Assembly (NCBI GenBank): GCA_011049795.1
Contig: DRHD01000105.1
Location: 1 to 14,787 of the forward strand
Source: Porticoccus sp.
Lineage (GTDB): Bacteria > Pseudomonadota > Gammaproteobacteria > Pseudomonadales > Porticoccaceae
Direction of reading: 5' to 3'
Length of the DNA stretch: 14,787 nucleotides
This document shows positions 6,567 to 13,113 of the stretch, one piece after another. The position numbers were made by a program, and so were the translations under genes. Each line of letters starts with the position of its first letter. The stretch's first letter is position 1. Under the pieces are notes generated by a model. The model was not told where the DNA came from. It saw only the letters and a list, made by a program, of their open reading frames with translations, and searched no databases.

Positions 6567-7091
6567 ATGAAAAACCGTATTCCCAGTGTCGTTTTCAAAA
6601 CCCGTGTCCGTAATGAAGCTTTGGGTGGTTCAAACCCTTTTGAGTGGAAAGACCTGGGCAGTGATGAAATCTTTAAAGGTAAAAATGTGGTTGTGTTCTC
6701 TTTGCCGGGCGCATTCACCCCGACCTGCTCCACATCTCACCTGCCTCGTTATGAAGAGCTCTACGAGGAGTTCAAAGCGCAAGGTGTAGATGCAGTGGTT
6801 TGTTTGTCAGTGAACGATGCTTTTGTCATGTACCAATGGGGTAAAAGCCAAAATGCAGAGAATGTTTTCCTGTTACCAGATGGTAATGCAGAGTTCACTC
6901 GTAAAATGGGTATGCTGGTAGATAAGGACAACCTTGGTTTTGGTCAACGTAGCTGGCGTTATTCCATGTATGTCGAAGATGGTGAAATCAATAAACTCTT
7001 CTCCGAGCCGGGGTTCGAAGACAACTGCCCAACCGACCCATTTGAAGTGTCGGACGCGGATACAATGATAAGCTATCTCAAAAACCGTTAG
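6567..7091 (+). CDS. Prx5-type peroxiredoxin
   Basis: A 174-residue cytoplasmic thiol peroxidase that reduces hydrogen peroxide and organic hydroperoxides. The peroxidatic Cys54 sits in the signature [45 protein letters not shown] and the [23 protein letters not shown] tail are characteristic of the Prx5/AhpE-like redoxin group. Cys79 and the C-terminal Cys are possible resolving partners. Some gammaproteobacterial relatives are fused to a C-terminal glutaredoxin; this one stops before such a domain. GGAGAG ahead of the ATG supports the start. It has its own strong terminator, so it is monocistronic. Confidence 0.93.
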   Translation: MKNRIPSVVFKTRVRNEALGGSNPFEWKDLGSDEIFKGKNVVVFSLPGAFTPTCSTSHLPRYEELYEEFKAQGVDAVVCLSVNDAFVMYQWGKSQNAENVFLLPDGNAEFTRKMGMLVDKDNLGFGQRSWRYSMYVEDGEINKLFSEPGFEDNCPTDPFEVSDADTMISYLKNR

Positions 7092-7100
7092 TGAATAGCA

Positions 7101-7132
7101 GGGGAAGAGAAGCTCGCATGCTTCTCTTCCCC
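7101..7132 (+). terminator. Terminator of the peroxiredoxin gene
   Basis: Perfect 13-bp stem GGGGAAGAGAAGC / GCTTCTCTTCCCC (7101-7113, 7120-7132) with a 6-base loop, 9 bp past the stop. It is followed by a T-rich but interrupted stretch (GTTCTCTATTTTC). Confidence 0.85.
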
Positions 7133-7225
7133 GTTCTCTATTTTCTGAAATTTCTCCAATACCCCCAGAATAGCCAATCCATTGATGTTCACAAGATATT
7201 AATCCCCCTCCCCCAATTTAACTTG

Positions 7226-7247
7226 TATATACGAAAAACCATATATA
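7226..7247 (+). promoter_or_regulatory. Candidate ArsR operator upstream of arsR
   Basis: TATATACG-N6-CATATATA is a near-perfect 8-bp inverted repeat with a 6-base A-rich centre, 34 bp before the arsR ATG. It matches the palindrome at 7640-7661 in arm sequence and spacing. The twin occurrence in front of both genes of the pair is the argument for an operator. Confidence 0.65.
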
Positions 7248-7281
7248 TTATTGCTTCCACTCTAGTTAATGGCTGTTGTTA

Positions 7282-7626
7282 ATGAATCCAATTCAATTTT
7301 ATAAATGCCTAGCTGATGAAACCCGGCTTCGATCTTTGATGTTGATCGAGAGCGAAGGGGAGTTATGTGTGTGCGAACTCACAGTAGCTTTAGATGAGAG
7401 TCAGCCCAAGATTTCCAGGCATCTAGCTCAACTGCGACAGTGTGAATTACTCGTTGATCGCAAACAGGGCCAGTGGGTCTATTACCGGATTAATCCTTCA
7501 TTACCGGGTTGGGCAAAATCTGTACTCCAGCAGACAAATGAAGCGAACAAAGCCTTTTTAAGAGAAAATCTGGCTAACTTGTCCCGTATGGGTGATAGGC
7601 CTAATCGCGCAGCAAGTTGCTGCTAA
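7282..7626 (+). CDS. arsR: ArsR/SmtB-family arsenic-responsive repressor
   Basis: A 114-residue winged-helix repressor expected to release DNA on binding As(III). The metal site ELCVCEL (the two Cys at about 32 and 34) overlaps the start of the recognition helix region, as in the classical ArsR type. SQPKISRHLAQLRQCELLVDRKQGQWVYYRI is the DNA-binding helix and wing. A C-terminal CysCys pair is also present and may add arsenite ligands. ATG 7282 fits the family start better than the TTG two codons upstream. Palindromes lie upstream and downstream of the gene, suggesting autoregulation plus separate control of acr3. Its 5' end is partly duplicated as a relic at 4729. Confidence 0.94.
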   Translation: MNPIQFYKCLADETRLRSLMLIESEGELCVCELTVALDESQPKISRHLAQLRQCELLVDRKQGQWVYYRINPSLPGWAKSVLQQTNEANKAFLRENLANLSRMGDRPNRAASCC

Positions 7627-7639
7627 AAATTTAACTTTA

Positions 7640-7661
7640 TATATATGTTTTTTCATATATA
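7640..7661 (+). promoter_or_regulatory. Candidate ArsR operator upstream of acr3
   Basis: Perfect inverted repeat TATATATG-TTTTTT-CATATATA, 54 bp before the acr3 ATG and 13 bp after the arsR stop. It has the same arms and spacing as 7226-7247. It implies that acr3 has its own arsenite-inducible promoter. Confidence 0.7.
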
Positions 7662-7715
7662 GGGGGGCATGCTCTTTATAATGAATAAATACGTGTCACA
7701 AAGGAGCCATATTTA

Positions 7716-8765
7716 ATGGGGTTGTTTGAACGTTATCTTTCACTGTGGGTGGCCTTATGTATTGTTGCAGGCGTGTTTCTTGGCAATGTGGTGCCAAGTG
7801 CTTTCGCACTTATTGCGGGTATTGAGTTTGCCCATGTGAACTTGGTCGTGGCCGTTTTAATCTGGGTCATGATTTACCCCATGATGGTGCAGGTTGATTT
7901 TGCGTCCATTAAGGATGTAGGCAAGCGACCCAAGGGGCTGGCCCTGACATTGGTGATCAACTGGTTGATTAAGCCCTTCACCATGGCGGCGCTCGGTTGG
8001 CTGTTCTTCAAAGGTTTTTTTGCCGACTGGGTTGATCCTCAGTCTGCGAATGAATATATCGCCGGGATGATTCTGCTCGGTGTTGCGCCCTGTACGGCGA
8101 TGGTGTTTGTTTGGAGCCAATTGACCAAGGGCGACCCGAATTACACCTTGGTGCAGGTGTCGGTGAACGACATCATTATGGTGTTTGCCTTTGCGCCCCT
8201 AACCGCTTTTTTACTGGGAGTTAGTGATATTCACGTGCCTTGGGGCACGTTGTTGTTATCTGTGGTGTTGTATGTGGCACTGCCCTTGGTCGTCGGTGCG
8301 ATAACGCGACATAAGCTTGAAGCACGTTGTGATGGAGGGGCGAGTGGTGACCAGCGGTTGTCTGAGTTTGTCCATCATCTTAAGCCGTGGTCCATCATTG
8401 GTTTGCTGGCGACTGTGGTGCTGTTATTTGGTTTTCAGGCAGAAACCATCATCAGCCAACCACAAACTATTGTGTTGATCGCTATTCCATTATTGATACA
8501 GGCCTACGGGATTTTTGTACTGGCCTACGGCGCTGCAAAGGTCATGAAATTGCCCCATAACATTGCTGCACCTGCCAGCCTGATTGGGACCTCTAACTTT
8601 TTTGAATTAGCTGTCGCGATGGCTATTTCACTGTTCGGGCTACATTCTGGTGCGGCGTTGGCCACAGTGGTGGGTGTGCTGGTAGAGGTGCCGGTTATGC
8701 TTTCATTGGTTGTCATTGCTAATCGTACACAGCATTGGTTTGTGCCCGAGTTAAGCGACAGGTAG
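7716..8765 (+). CDS. acr3: ACR3-family arsenite efflux permease
   Basis: A 349-residue inner-membrane carrier that exports arsenite using the proton gradient. It is almost entirely hydrophobic, with about ten membrane segments. The conserved [14 protein letters not shown] segment carries the functionally important Cys (residue 126). [18 protein letters not shown] and [16 protein letters not shown], with its conserved Glu, are further ACR3 marks. AAAGGAG lies upstream of the ATG. No arsC, arsD, arsA or arsH gene follows, so as seen this is a minimal sensor-plus-pump pair acting on arsenite. Arsenate resistance would need a reductase elsewhere. Confidence 0.95.
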   Translation: MGLFERYLSLWVALCIVAGVFLGNVVPSAFALIAGIEFAHVNLVVAVLIWVMIYPMMVQVDFASIKDVGKRPKGLALTLVINWLIKPFTMAALGWLFFKGFFADWVDPQSANEYIAGMILLGVAPCTAMVFVWSQLTKGDPNYTLVQVSVNDIIMVFAFAPLTAFLLGVSDIHVPWGTLLLSVVLYVALPLVVGAITRHKLEARCDGGASGDQRLSEFVHHLKPWSIIGLLATVVLLFGFQAETIISQPQTIVLIAIPLLIQAYGIFVLAYGAAKVMKLPHNIAAPASLIGTSNFFELAVAMAISLFGLHSGAALATVVGVLVEVPVMLSLVVIANRTQHWFVPELSDR

Positions 8766-8779
8766 CTAATACAGGTTAT

Positions 8780-8821
8780 ATATAGGCGCCAAGATATAGG
8801 CACCAAGAAATAGGCACCAAG
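8780..8821 (+). repeat. Three tandem 14-bp units downstream of acr3
   Basis: Units 8780-8793, 8794-8807 and 8808-8821 read ATATAGGCGCCAAG, ATATAGGCACCAAG and AAATAGGCACCAAG. They differ from each other by only one or two bases. They start 15 bp after the acr3 stop. The rest of the spacer to 8981 shows no gene or clear terminator. Confidence 0.85.
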
Positions 8822-8981
8822 TAACCGTGAAAGACTGTTAGAGGTAGTGTCATCTTGGTAGGGTCGTCCTGTGGGTGACGACATTTGATCTGAATCCTGT
8901 TTTGATGGGGTTGGCTTTGGTGCCATCTCTGGACTGTGCTAGCATCGTGTTCCCGTCAAAAACCTGATTTATAGCCCTGAT

Positions 8982-9593
8982 ATGCTGAGATATGATGCGC
9001 TTCAAGCTACTGCACTAAAAACGGATCCCTATCCTTATCTGGTACTGCCAGACGCTTTTGAAGAGGGTAAGTTGCAGGCCGTATTGTCAGATTTTCCTGA
9101 GATTCAGCATCCCGGCAGTATTCCCATCTCTGAGGCGGATAGTGGCCCCGGCTTTGATGCGATGATTAAAGAGTTGGACAGCGATCAATTCCGCTCTGCT
9201 ATTGAAGCCAAATTTGGTGTGGATTTGTCCGACTCTCCCACGATGTACACTGTGCGGGGCGTCATGCGCCAGAAAGATGGCCGTATTCATACTGACTCTA
9301 AAACCAAAGTCATTACTGTCCTGTTCTATTTCAATGAAGAGTGGGCTAATGAGGGTGGTTATTTACGTGTGTTGCGTAATGGCACTGATATTGAAGACTA
9401 TGTTGATGAGATTCCTCCCAGTGCTGGCACTATGGTGGCATTTAGGGTAACGGATAATTGTTGGCACGGGCATAAGCCGGTGGTGGGTGAGCGTCGTTCA
9501 ATTCAGATGAATTATTTAGTGAGTAAGGCTGCACTGGGGAAACATAAATTTTTTCATGGTATGAGCGCTAAATTGAAAAAGCTTTTTTCATAA
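8982..9593 (+). CDS. 2-oxoglutarate/Fe(II)-dependent oxygenase
   Basis: A 203-residue double-stranded beta-helix oxygenase resembling the prolyl-4-hydroxylase/P4Hc group. Iron ligands are visible as His103-x-Asp105 (GRIHTDSKTK) and a distal His in CWHGHKP (162 or 164). Arg171/172 in GERRSIQMNYLV probably binds 2-oxoglutarate. FYFNEEWANEGGYLRVL is the typical strand pair between them. There is no signal peptide, so it is cytoplasmic. The substrate is unknown. It stands 150 bp before the heptosyltransferase gene on the same strand, so LPS or sugar hydroxylation is possible but unproven. The ribosome site at ATG 8982 is weak. Confidence 0.82.
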   Translation: MLRYDALQATALKTDPYPYLVLPDAFEEGKLQAVLSDFPEIQHPGSIPISEADSGPGFDAMIKELDSDQFRSAIEAKFGVDLSDSPTMYTVRGVMRQKDGRIHTDSKTKVITVLFYFNEEWANEGGYLRVLRNGTDIEDYVDEIPPSAGTMVAFRVTDNCWHGHKPVVGERRSIQMNYLVSKAALGKHKFFHGMSAKLKKLFS

Positions 9594-9598
9594 CCCTT

Positions 9599-9641
9599 GG
9601 TTTTATAAGTCACGGTTTCATAGGTCACAGTTTCGTAACAC
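9599..9641 (+). repeat. 15-bp tandem units between the oxygenase and waaC
   Basis: GGTTTTATAAGTCAC (9599-9613), GGTTTCATAGGTCAC (9614-9628) and a shortened AGTTTCGTAACAC (9629-9641) form a degenerate tandem array just after the oxygenase stop. No terminator was recognised in 9594-9743. Confidence 0.75.
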
Positions 9642-9743
9642 TTGGCTTTGACGCATTGGGTCTCACCCCTCGTTTTTACTCTGCGTGCTGCGTTATTTCA
9701 TCAAAGCTTTTATACTGAGTAACCTCAACCTAGTTGTTCATAG

Positions 9744-10817
9744 ATGCAAGTACTGATTGTAAAACTAAGTTCCATGGGCGACCTGGTTCAGGCATTGCCC
9801 GCACTCACTGATGCGCAGCAAGCTATTCCCGGTATTCAATTTGATTGGGCCGTGGATGAAGCTTTTGCCGAAATCCCCACCTGGCATCCTGCCGTACGCA
9901 ATACCATTAAAACGGCCCATCGCCGCTGGCGTAAGAATTTATTTAAAGCCTGTTTTGGTGGTGAATTATCCCGCTTTAAAAAAGAGTTACGTACGATTGA
10001 GTACGATTTTGTTATTGATGCCCAGAGCAACATTAAAAGCTCGTTTGTTACCCGATTGGCCCGCGGGCTTAAATGTGGCCCTGATAAAGCCTCCGTTCGT
10101 GAAGTGGGTGCACAACTAGCGTACAAGCAGACCTATGCGATCTCAAAAGATCAGTTGGCTATCAATCGTTGGCGCGAACTGTTTTCTAAAGTGTTGGGTT
10201 ATGAATTGCCTACCACTGAGCCTGATTTTTTACTCAGCACTGATGAACCGGACAAAAGACAGTGGCCAGAACCCACGGTGGAACTGCCCAACCGACCTTA
10301 TCTCGTGCTTGTTCACAACGCCAGTTGGGACAATAAATGCTGGGTGAATGAACACTGGCGTCAGTTAATTCAAATTGCCGACGAGAATGGATTCGATGTA
10401 TTACTGCCTTGGGGTGCAGAGTGGGAGCGTGAGCAGGCGGAGTTGTTGGCGGAAGGTTTTGATCACGCCAGAGTACTGCCGCGGTTACCATTAACAGAGA
10501 TTGCTTCGATTCTAACGCGCTCAGCAGGTGCTGTTTGCGTGGATACGGGGTTGGCGCATATTGCTGCCGCGCTCGATGTTCCCATGGTGACGTTATATGG
10601 GCCAACGGATGCGAAACTCATTGGGGCCTATGGTAAAAATTCCGTACATCTTTCTGCGCAGGGTTTTGCCTGTGCGCCTTGTTACAAGCGTAGTTGCTCT
10701 TATAAAGACTACAAAGGCCCCGAGGCTCAGTGTTTAAAAAGTTTCGAGGCTCAATACGTTTGGAATGAGTTTGAGAAAGTTGCTTCTAATGTGGCAGTCA
10801 GTAAGACGGTGATTTAG
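9744..10817 (+). CDS. waaC: LPS heptosyltransferase I
   Basis: GT9-family transferase that adds the first L,D-heptose from ADP-heptose onto Kdo2-lipid A at the inner face of the inner membrane. At 357 residues it is slightly longer than most relatives. WaaC marks are the N-terminal VLIVKLSSMGDLVQALPALTDA, FDWAVDEAFAEIPTWHPAV with HRRWRKN, ASWDNKCW, and the donor-site VDTGLAHIAAALDVPMVTLYGPTDAKLIGAYG. A Cys-rich ACAPCYKRSC segment lies near the C-terminus. The ribosome site is weak. The upstream neighbour is the oxygenase at 8982; no other core-LPS genes lie within the window. Confidence 0.93.
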   Translation: MQVLIVKLSSMGDLVQALPALTDAQQAIPGIQFDWAVDEAFAEIPTWHPAVRNTIKTAHRRWRKNLFKACFGGELSRFKKELRTIEYDFVIDAQSNIKSSFVTRLARGLKCGPDKASVREVGAQLAYKQTYAISKDQLAINRWRELFSKVLGYELPTTEPDFLLSTDEPDKRQWPEPTVELPNRPYLVLVHNASWDNKCWVNEHWRQLIQIADENGFDVLLPWGAEWEREQAELLAEGFDHARVLPRLPLTEIASILTRSAGAVCVDTGLAHIAAALDVPMVTLYGPTDAKLIGAYGKNSVHLSAQGFACAPCYKRSCSYKDYKGPEAQCLKSFEAQYVWNEFEKVASNVAVSKTVI

Positions 10818-10829
10818 AGAGGGATGTCT

Positions 10830-10860
10830 AAAGTGTTATCACTTTTCAGGAATTTTTCCT
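10830..10860. terminator. Possible weak terminator between waaC and merR
   Basis: Two small hairpins follow the waaC stop: AAAGTG-TTAT-CACTTT (10830-10845) and AGGAA-TTT-TTCCT (10848-10860), in a T-rich setting. The genes converge here. The stems are short, so this is tentative. Confidence 0.35.
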
Positions 10861-10890
10861 TTCTTCTATTTGTGCTCAATTCTCCTAATG

Positions 10891-11319
10891 CTACTCACCA
10901 TTTTGCTGCGTTTCAACATAAAGAGCATCAATAATTGGACAGTCATCAATTGAAAAGTCACTATCTTTACATTGGCTGATCATATGATTGAGCGCTCCTT
11001 TAAGCCTCTGTAAATCATCAATTTTCTGCTGCACTTTTTTTCCATGCCGTATCGCTATTGTTTTTACTTCTCCACAACAATGACCCGGCTCATCAATGAG
11101 CTTAAGTAGTTCTTTGATTTGTTCAATGCTAAATCCAAGCTCACGACTGCGACGTATAAAGTTAAGTCGCTTGACATGTGATAACGCATAAATCCGGTGT
11201 CCGCCCTCGGTGCGTGGTGGTTTCGGCATTAGTTTGATCTTTTCGTAGTAATGCACCGTCTCCACTTTGCAGTTTGCTTGTTGAGCCAGTTGTCCAATAG
11301 AGCATGTTGTTACTTTCAT
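10891..11319 (-). CDS. merR: MerR-family metal-responsive regulator
   Basis: A 142-residue MerR regulator that would hold and, with metal bound, untwist the divergent promoter at 11332-11362. The N-terminal winged helix is visible as SIGQLAQQANCKVETVHYYEKIKLMPKPPRTEGGHRIY, followed by the long dimerisation helix. Metal-ligand Cys stand at 81/82 (GHCCGEV), 117 (MISQCK) and 127 (DDCPII), close to the three Hg ligands of classical MerR. The spacing 117-127 is one residue longer than the 117-126 of the Tn501 type, so lead or another thiophilic ion is not excluded. ATG 11319 is chosen: AGAGG lies 8 bases ahead, while the TTG two codons upstream would be too close to it. Confidence 0.9.
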   Translation of the reverse strand: MKVTTCSIGQLAQQANCKVETVHYYEKIKLMPKPPRTEGGHRIYALSHVKRLNFIRRSRELGFSIEQIKELLKLIDEPGHCCGEVKTIAIRHGKKVQQKIDDLQRLKGALNHMISQCKDSDFSIDDCPIIDALYVETQQNGE

Positions 11320-11331
11320 TTTCAAAACCTC

Positions 11332-11362
11332 TTGAACCTATAGTTACTATAGGATCTAAACT
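11332..11362 (+). promoter_or_regulatory. MerR-type promoter/operator of the metal operon
   Basis: TTGAAC (11332-11337) and TAAACT (11357-11362) are separated by 19 bp, the overlong spacer typical of MerR-controlled promoters. Within it lies a perfect 7-bp dyad CCTATAG-TTA-CTATAGG (11337-11353). The sequence resembles operators of the PbrR/CadR/ZntR kind. It lies between merR and the plus-strand operon. Confidence 0.9.
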
Positions 11363-11392
11363 AGTAGACATATACAAGAATTTGAGGTGCTG

Positions 11393-11629
11393 ATGAACGA
11401 ATTTATTGAGCGATCAGAACTCACATGTCCGGAGTGTGGCTATACAGAAACACTGATGATGCCCACTGATCTCTGCCAATGGTTTTATGAATGTGTAGGT
11501 TGCCACGCTCTACTGACACCACTGCCAGGAGATTGTTGTGTGTTCTGCTCGTATGGCTCGGCGCCTTGCCCATCAATACAGTTACAGGGTGCTGGTCAAA
11601 CTACAGGGGGGAGTTGTGGCGTCAATTAA
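11393..11629 (+). CDS. GDCCVxC-motif small cysteine-rich protein
   Basis: A 78-residue protein with two zinc-ribbon-like Cys pairs (CPECG near residue 12 and CVGCH near 35), MPTDLCQWFYEC, and the motif GDCCVFCSYG followed by PCP. This matches the family named GDCCVxC domain-containing (seleno)protein, often found in mercury gene clusters; its biochemical role is not established. The many thiols suggest metal binding. Cytoplasmic, no signal. ATG 11393 is preferred over GTG 11387 because GAGG (11384-11387) then has good spacing. It is the first gene after the MerR promoter, and its stop lies inside the merT start region. Here the final motif residue is Cys, not selenocysteine (codon TGC). Confidence 0.85.
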   Translation: MNEFIERSELTCPECGYTETLMMPTDLCQWFYECVGCHALLTPLPGDCCVFCSYGSAPCPSIQLQGAGQTTGGSCGVN

Positions 11630-12008
11630 ATGGTCGGACAACCCCTATTTTAGATGGCTTACTCTGTTTGTTGCCAGTGGTACTTTGGTGTGTTGTGTAT
11701 TACCTATTGTGCTGGTGTCATTGGGTTTTGGCGCGGTGGCTGCCGGTTTGTTCTACAACATTCCCGGTCTTGTATTTTTGGCTGAACATAAAATGTGGAC
11801 ATTAAGCCTGTCTGCTTTGTTACTGGGGTTTCTAGCCTGGATGATCTGGAGCCCCAATCAACAATGCCTTGCCGATGCTCAATTAGCTGGGCACTGCCAA
11901 CAGGCGAAACGCTGGAATAAACGCATATTCTGGTTAAGTATTAGTGCTTGGAGTATGGGCTTTTTTTTCAGTGTGTTGTTGCCGCTACGGCAATTATTGG
12001 ACATGTAA
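11616..12008 (+). CDS. merT: MerT-like thiophilic-metal transporter
   Basis: A 130-residue inner-membrane protein with three predicted membrane segments. MerT takes Hg(II) from MerP and moves it into the cytoplasm. A vicinal CysCys pair (26/27, TLVCCVLP) lies in the first segment. Two more Cys (84 and 94) lie in the cytoplasmic-side loop NQQCLADAQLAGHC, the same four-thiol plan as classical MerT. GTG 11616 is the chosen start: an A+G-rich GGGGGGAG lies directly ahead, and the upstream in-frame region overlaps and shadows the previous gene. The start overlaps the previous stop by 14 bases, implying coupling. Sequence otherwise differs considerably from Tn501 MerT. Confidence 0.82.
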   Translation: MASIKWSDNPYFRWLTLFVASGTLVCCVLPIVLVSLGFGAVAAGLFYNIPGLVFLAEHKMWTLSLSALLLGFLAWMIWSPNQQCLADAQLAGHCQQAKRWNKRIFWLSISAWSMGFFFSVLLPLRQLLDM

Positions 12009-12021
12009 GAAAGGTAAAGAG

Positions 12022-12324
12022 ATGAAGAAATTATTAGCGCTTACTCTGGTTTTGTCGTTAGGGCTGGCTCAAACAGTTCTTGCCAGAACTGTTGAAGTCT
12101 ATGTGCATGGCATGACCTGCGCCTTTTGTGTTGATAGCCTGGAACGAAAGTTTGGAAAAATGGAATCGGTATCCAAAATTCAGGTGAGTTTGAAAATGAA
12201 AAAAATTCGCCTCGAAACCGATGAAAACTTGCCGAGTATCGACACGATAAAGCAGACGGTTATCGATGCTGGTTTTACCCCCATAAAAATAGAGGTCCTG
12301 TCTGATAAGAAAGTCCAAAAGTAA
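12022..12324 (+). CDS. merP: MerP-like periplasmic heavy-metal-binding protein
   Basis: A 100-residue secreted HMA-domain protein that would bind the metal in the periplasm and pass it to MerT. It has a Sec signal (MKKLLALTLVLSLGLAQTVLA), then VEVYVHGMTCAFCVDSLERKFGKM with the ligand pair Cys33 and Cys36 in GMTCxxC. The usual ferredoxin-like beta-alpha-beta pattern ends in DAGFTPIKIEVL. ATG 12022 follows AAGGTAAAGAG, 13 bp after the merT stop. The open frame continues upstream inside merT, but the signal peptide fixes the start. Confidence 0.92.
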   Translation: MKKLLALTLVLSLGLAQTVLARTVEVYVHGMTCAFCVDSLERKFGKMESVSKIQVSLKMKKIRLETDENLPSIDTIKQTVIDAGFTPIKIEVLSDKKVQK

Positions 12325-13039
12325 ATGTTACATAGCTATAGTTTTTGGCTCTCTTGGCCTGGGAGTTATAAGTCATACGTATGCTATGGGTTTGCGTTCA
12401 TTCGTGGCATTGCCCGTCGAAAAAGAGGGTTCGGTTATACGTTTGGCTTTTGAACATGCGGAAGATTCTGGTACGGATATATTAACGACCAGTGTTGCTT
12501 ACGGTATTAGTAGCAAACAAACTTTGCTGCTGGGTATACCTTACAGATTCTCACCGTCGGCTGGGGATCGACAGGGCGATTTATCTGTTTTGTACCGACA
12601 TACTGTTTGGCAGGAAGATACTTTTTCAGGAACTCGTCGCCTGGGCTTGTTGGGTGGTGTCATTATTCCAACAGAGGGTGATCGTGATAGTGCCGCTCAG
12701 GCTGGTTTTGTTTTTACACACGTCAAAAACCGTCATGAAATAGATATTGATGCCTTATATCAAGTTGGCAGCAATAACCGATCGGATCGCGGCCGTTACG
12801 ATATGTCTTGGCAATATCGTCTTTCGCCCACGGAGTATTCCGATTGGGGAATAAAACCAGAATTAAATAGTGTTTTAGAATTAAATGGTCGATGGAGTGA
12901 AGGAAATAGTGCAACCCATCAAGTGACAGTGGGCTTGCAGCGAATTCATCAGAAATGGGTGATCGAAGGAGGGGTTGTCAAAGACATTATCAGTGGAAGT
13001 GAGTGGCGTTACATATTGAGCCTACGGTTTCACTTTTGA
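12302..13039 (+). CDS. Outer-membrane beta-barrel protein of the mer-type operon
   Basis: Predicted outer-membrane barrel of unknown function. Alternating polar/hydrophobic strands (SVAYGISSKQTLLLGIPYRF, GDLSVLYRHTVW, RRLGLLGGVIIPT) run to a C-terminal Phe after RYILSLRFHF, the usual barrel end signal. The first ATG (12386) yields 217 residues without a signal peptide. However, the same frame upstream encodes RKSKSKCYIAIVFGSLGLGVISHTYA, a textbook signal peptide ending right at that ATG. CTG 12302, with AGAGG at 12291-12295, is the best-placed start and gives 245 residues; ATA 12305 is possible. The start would then overlap merP by 23 bases. The barrel resembles generic transporter-like outer-membrane proteins; a role in metal passage is inference. 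Confidence 0.7.
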   Translation: MIRKSKSKCYIAIVFGSLGLGVISHTYAMGLRSFVALPVEKEGSVIRLAFEHAEDSGTDILTTSVAYGISSKQTLLLGIPYRFSPSAGDRQGDLSVLYRHTVWQEDTFSGTRRLGLLGGVIIPTEGDRDSAAQAGFVFTHVKNRHEIDIDALYQVGSNNRSDRGRYDMSWQYRLSPTEYSDWGIKPELNSVLELNGRWSEGNSATHQVTVGLQRIHQKWVIEGGVVKDIISGSEWRYILSLRFHF

Positions 13040-13113
13040 TGGGCTGAAACAAATAAATCGTAGTTTGGCGACAGATATTTATGCTTAGTTTGCGCAGCCA
13101 TACTCAAAAATTA

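Noticed and set aside
11538..11615. Upstream ATG extension of merT
   Set aside because: It overlaps the GDCCVxC gene in another frame and adds residues unlike MerT; the GTG at 11616 has a purine-rich site immediately ahead.
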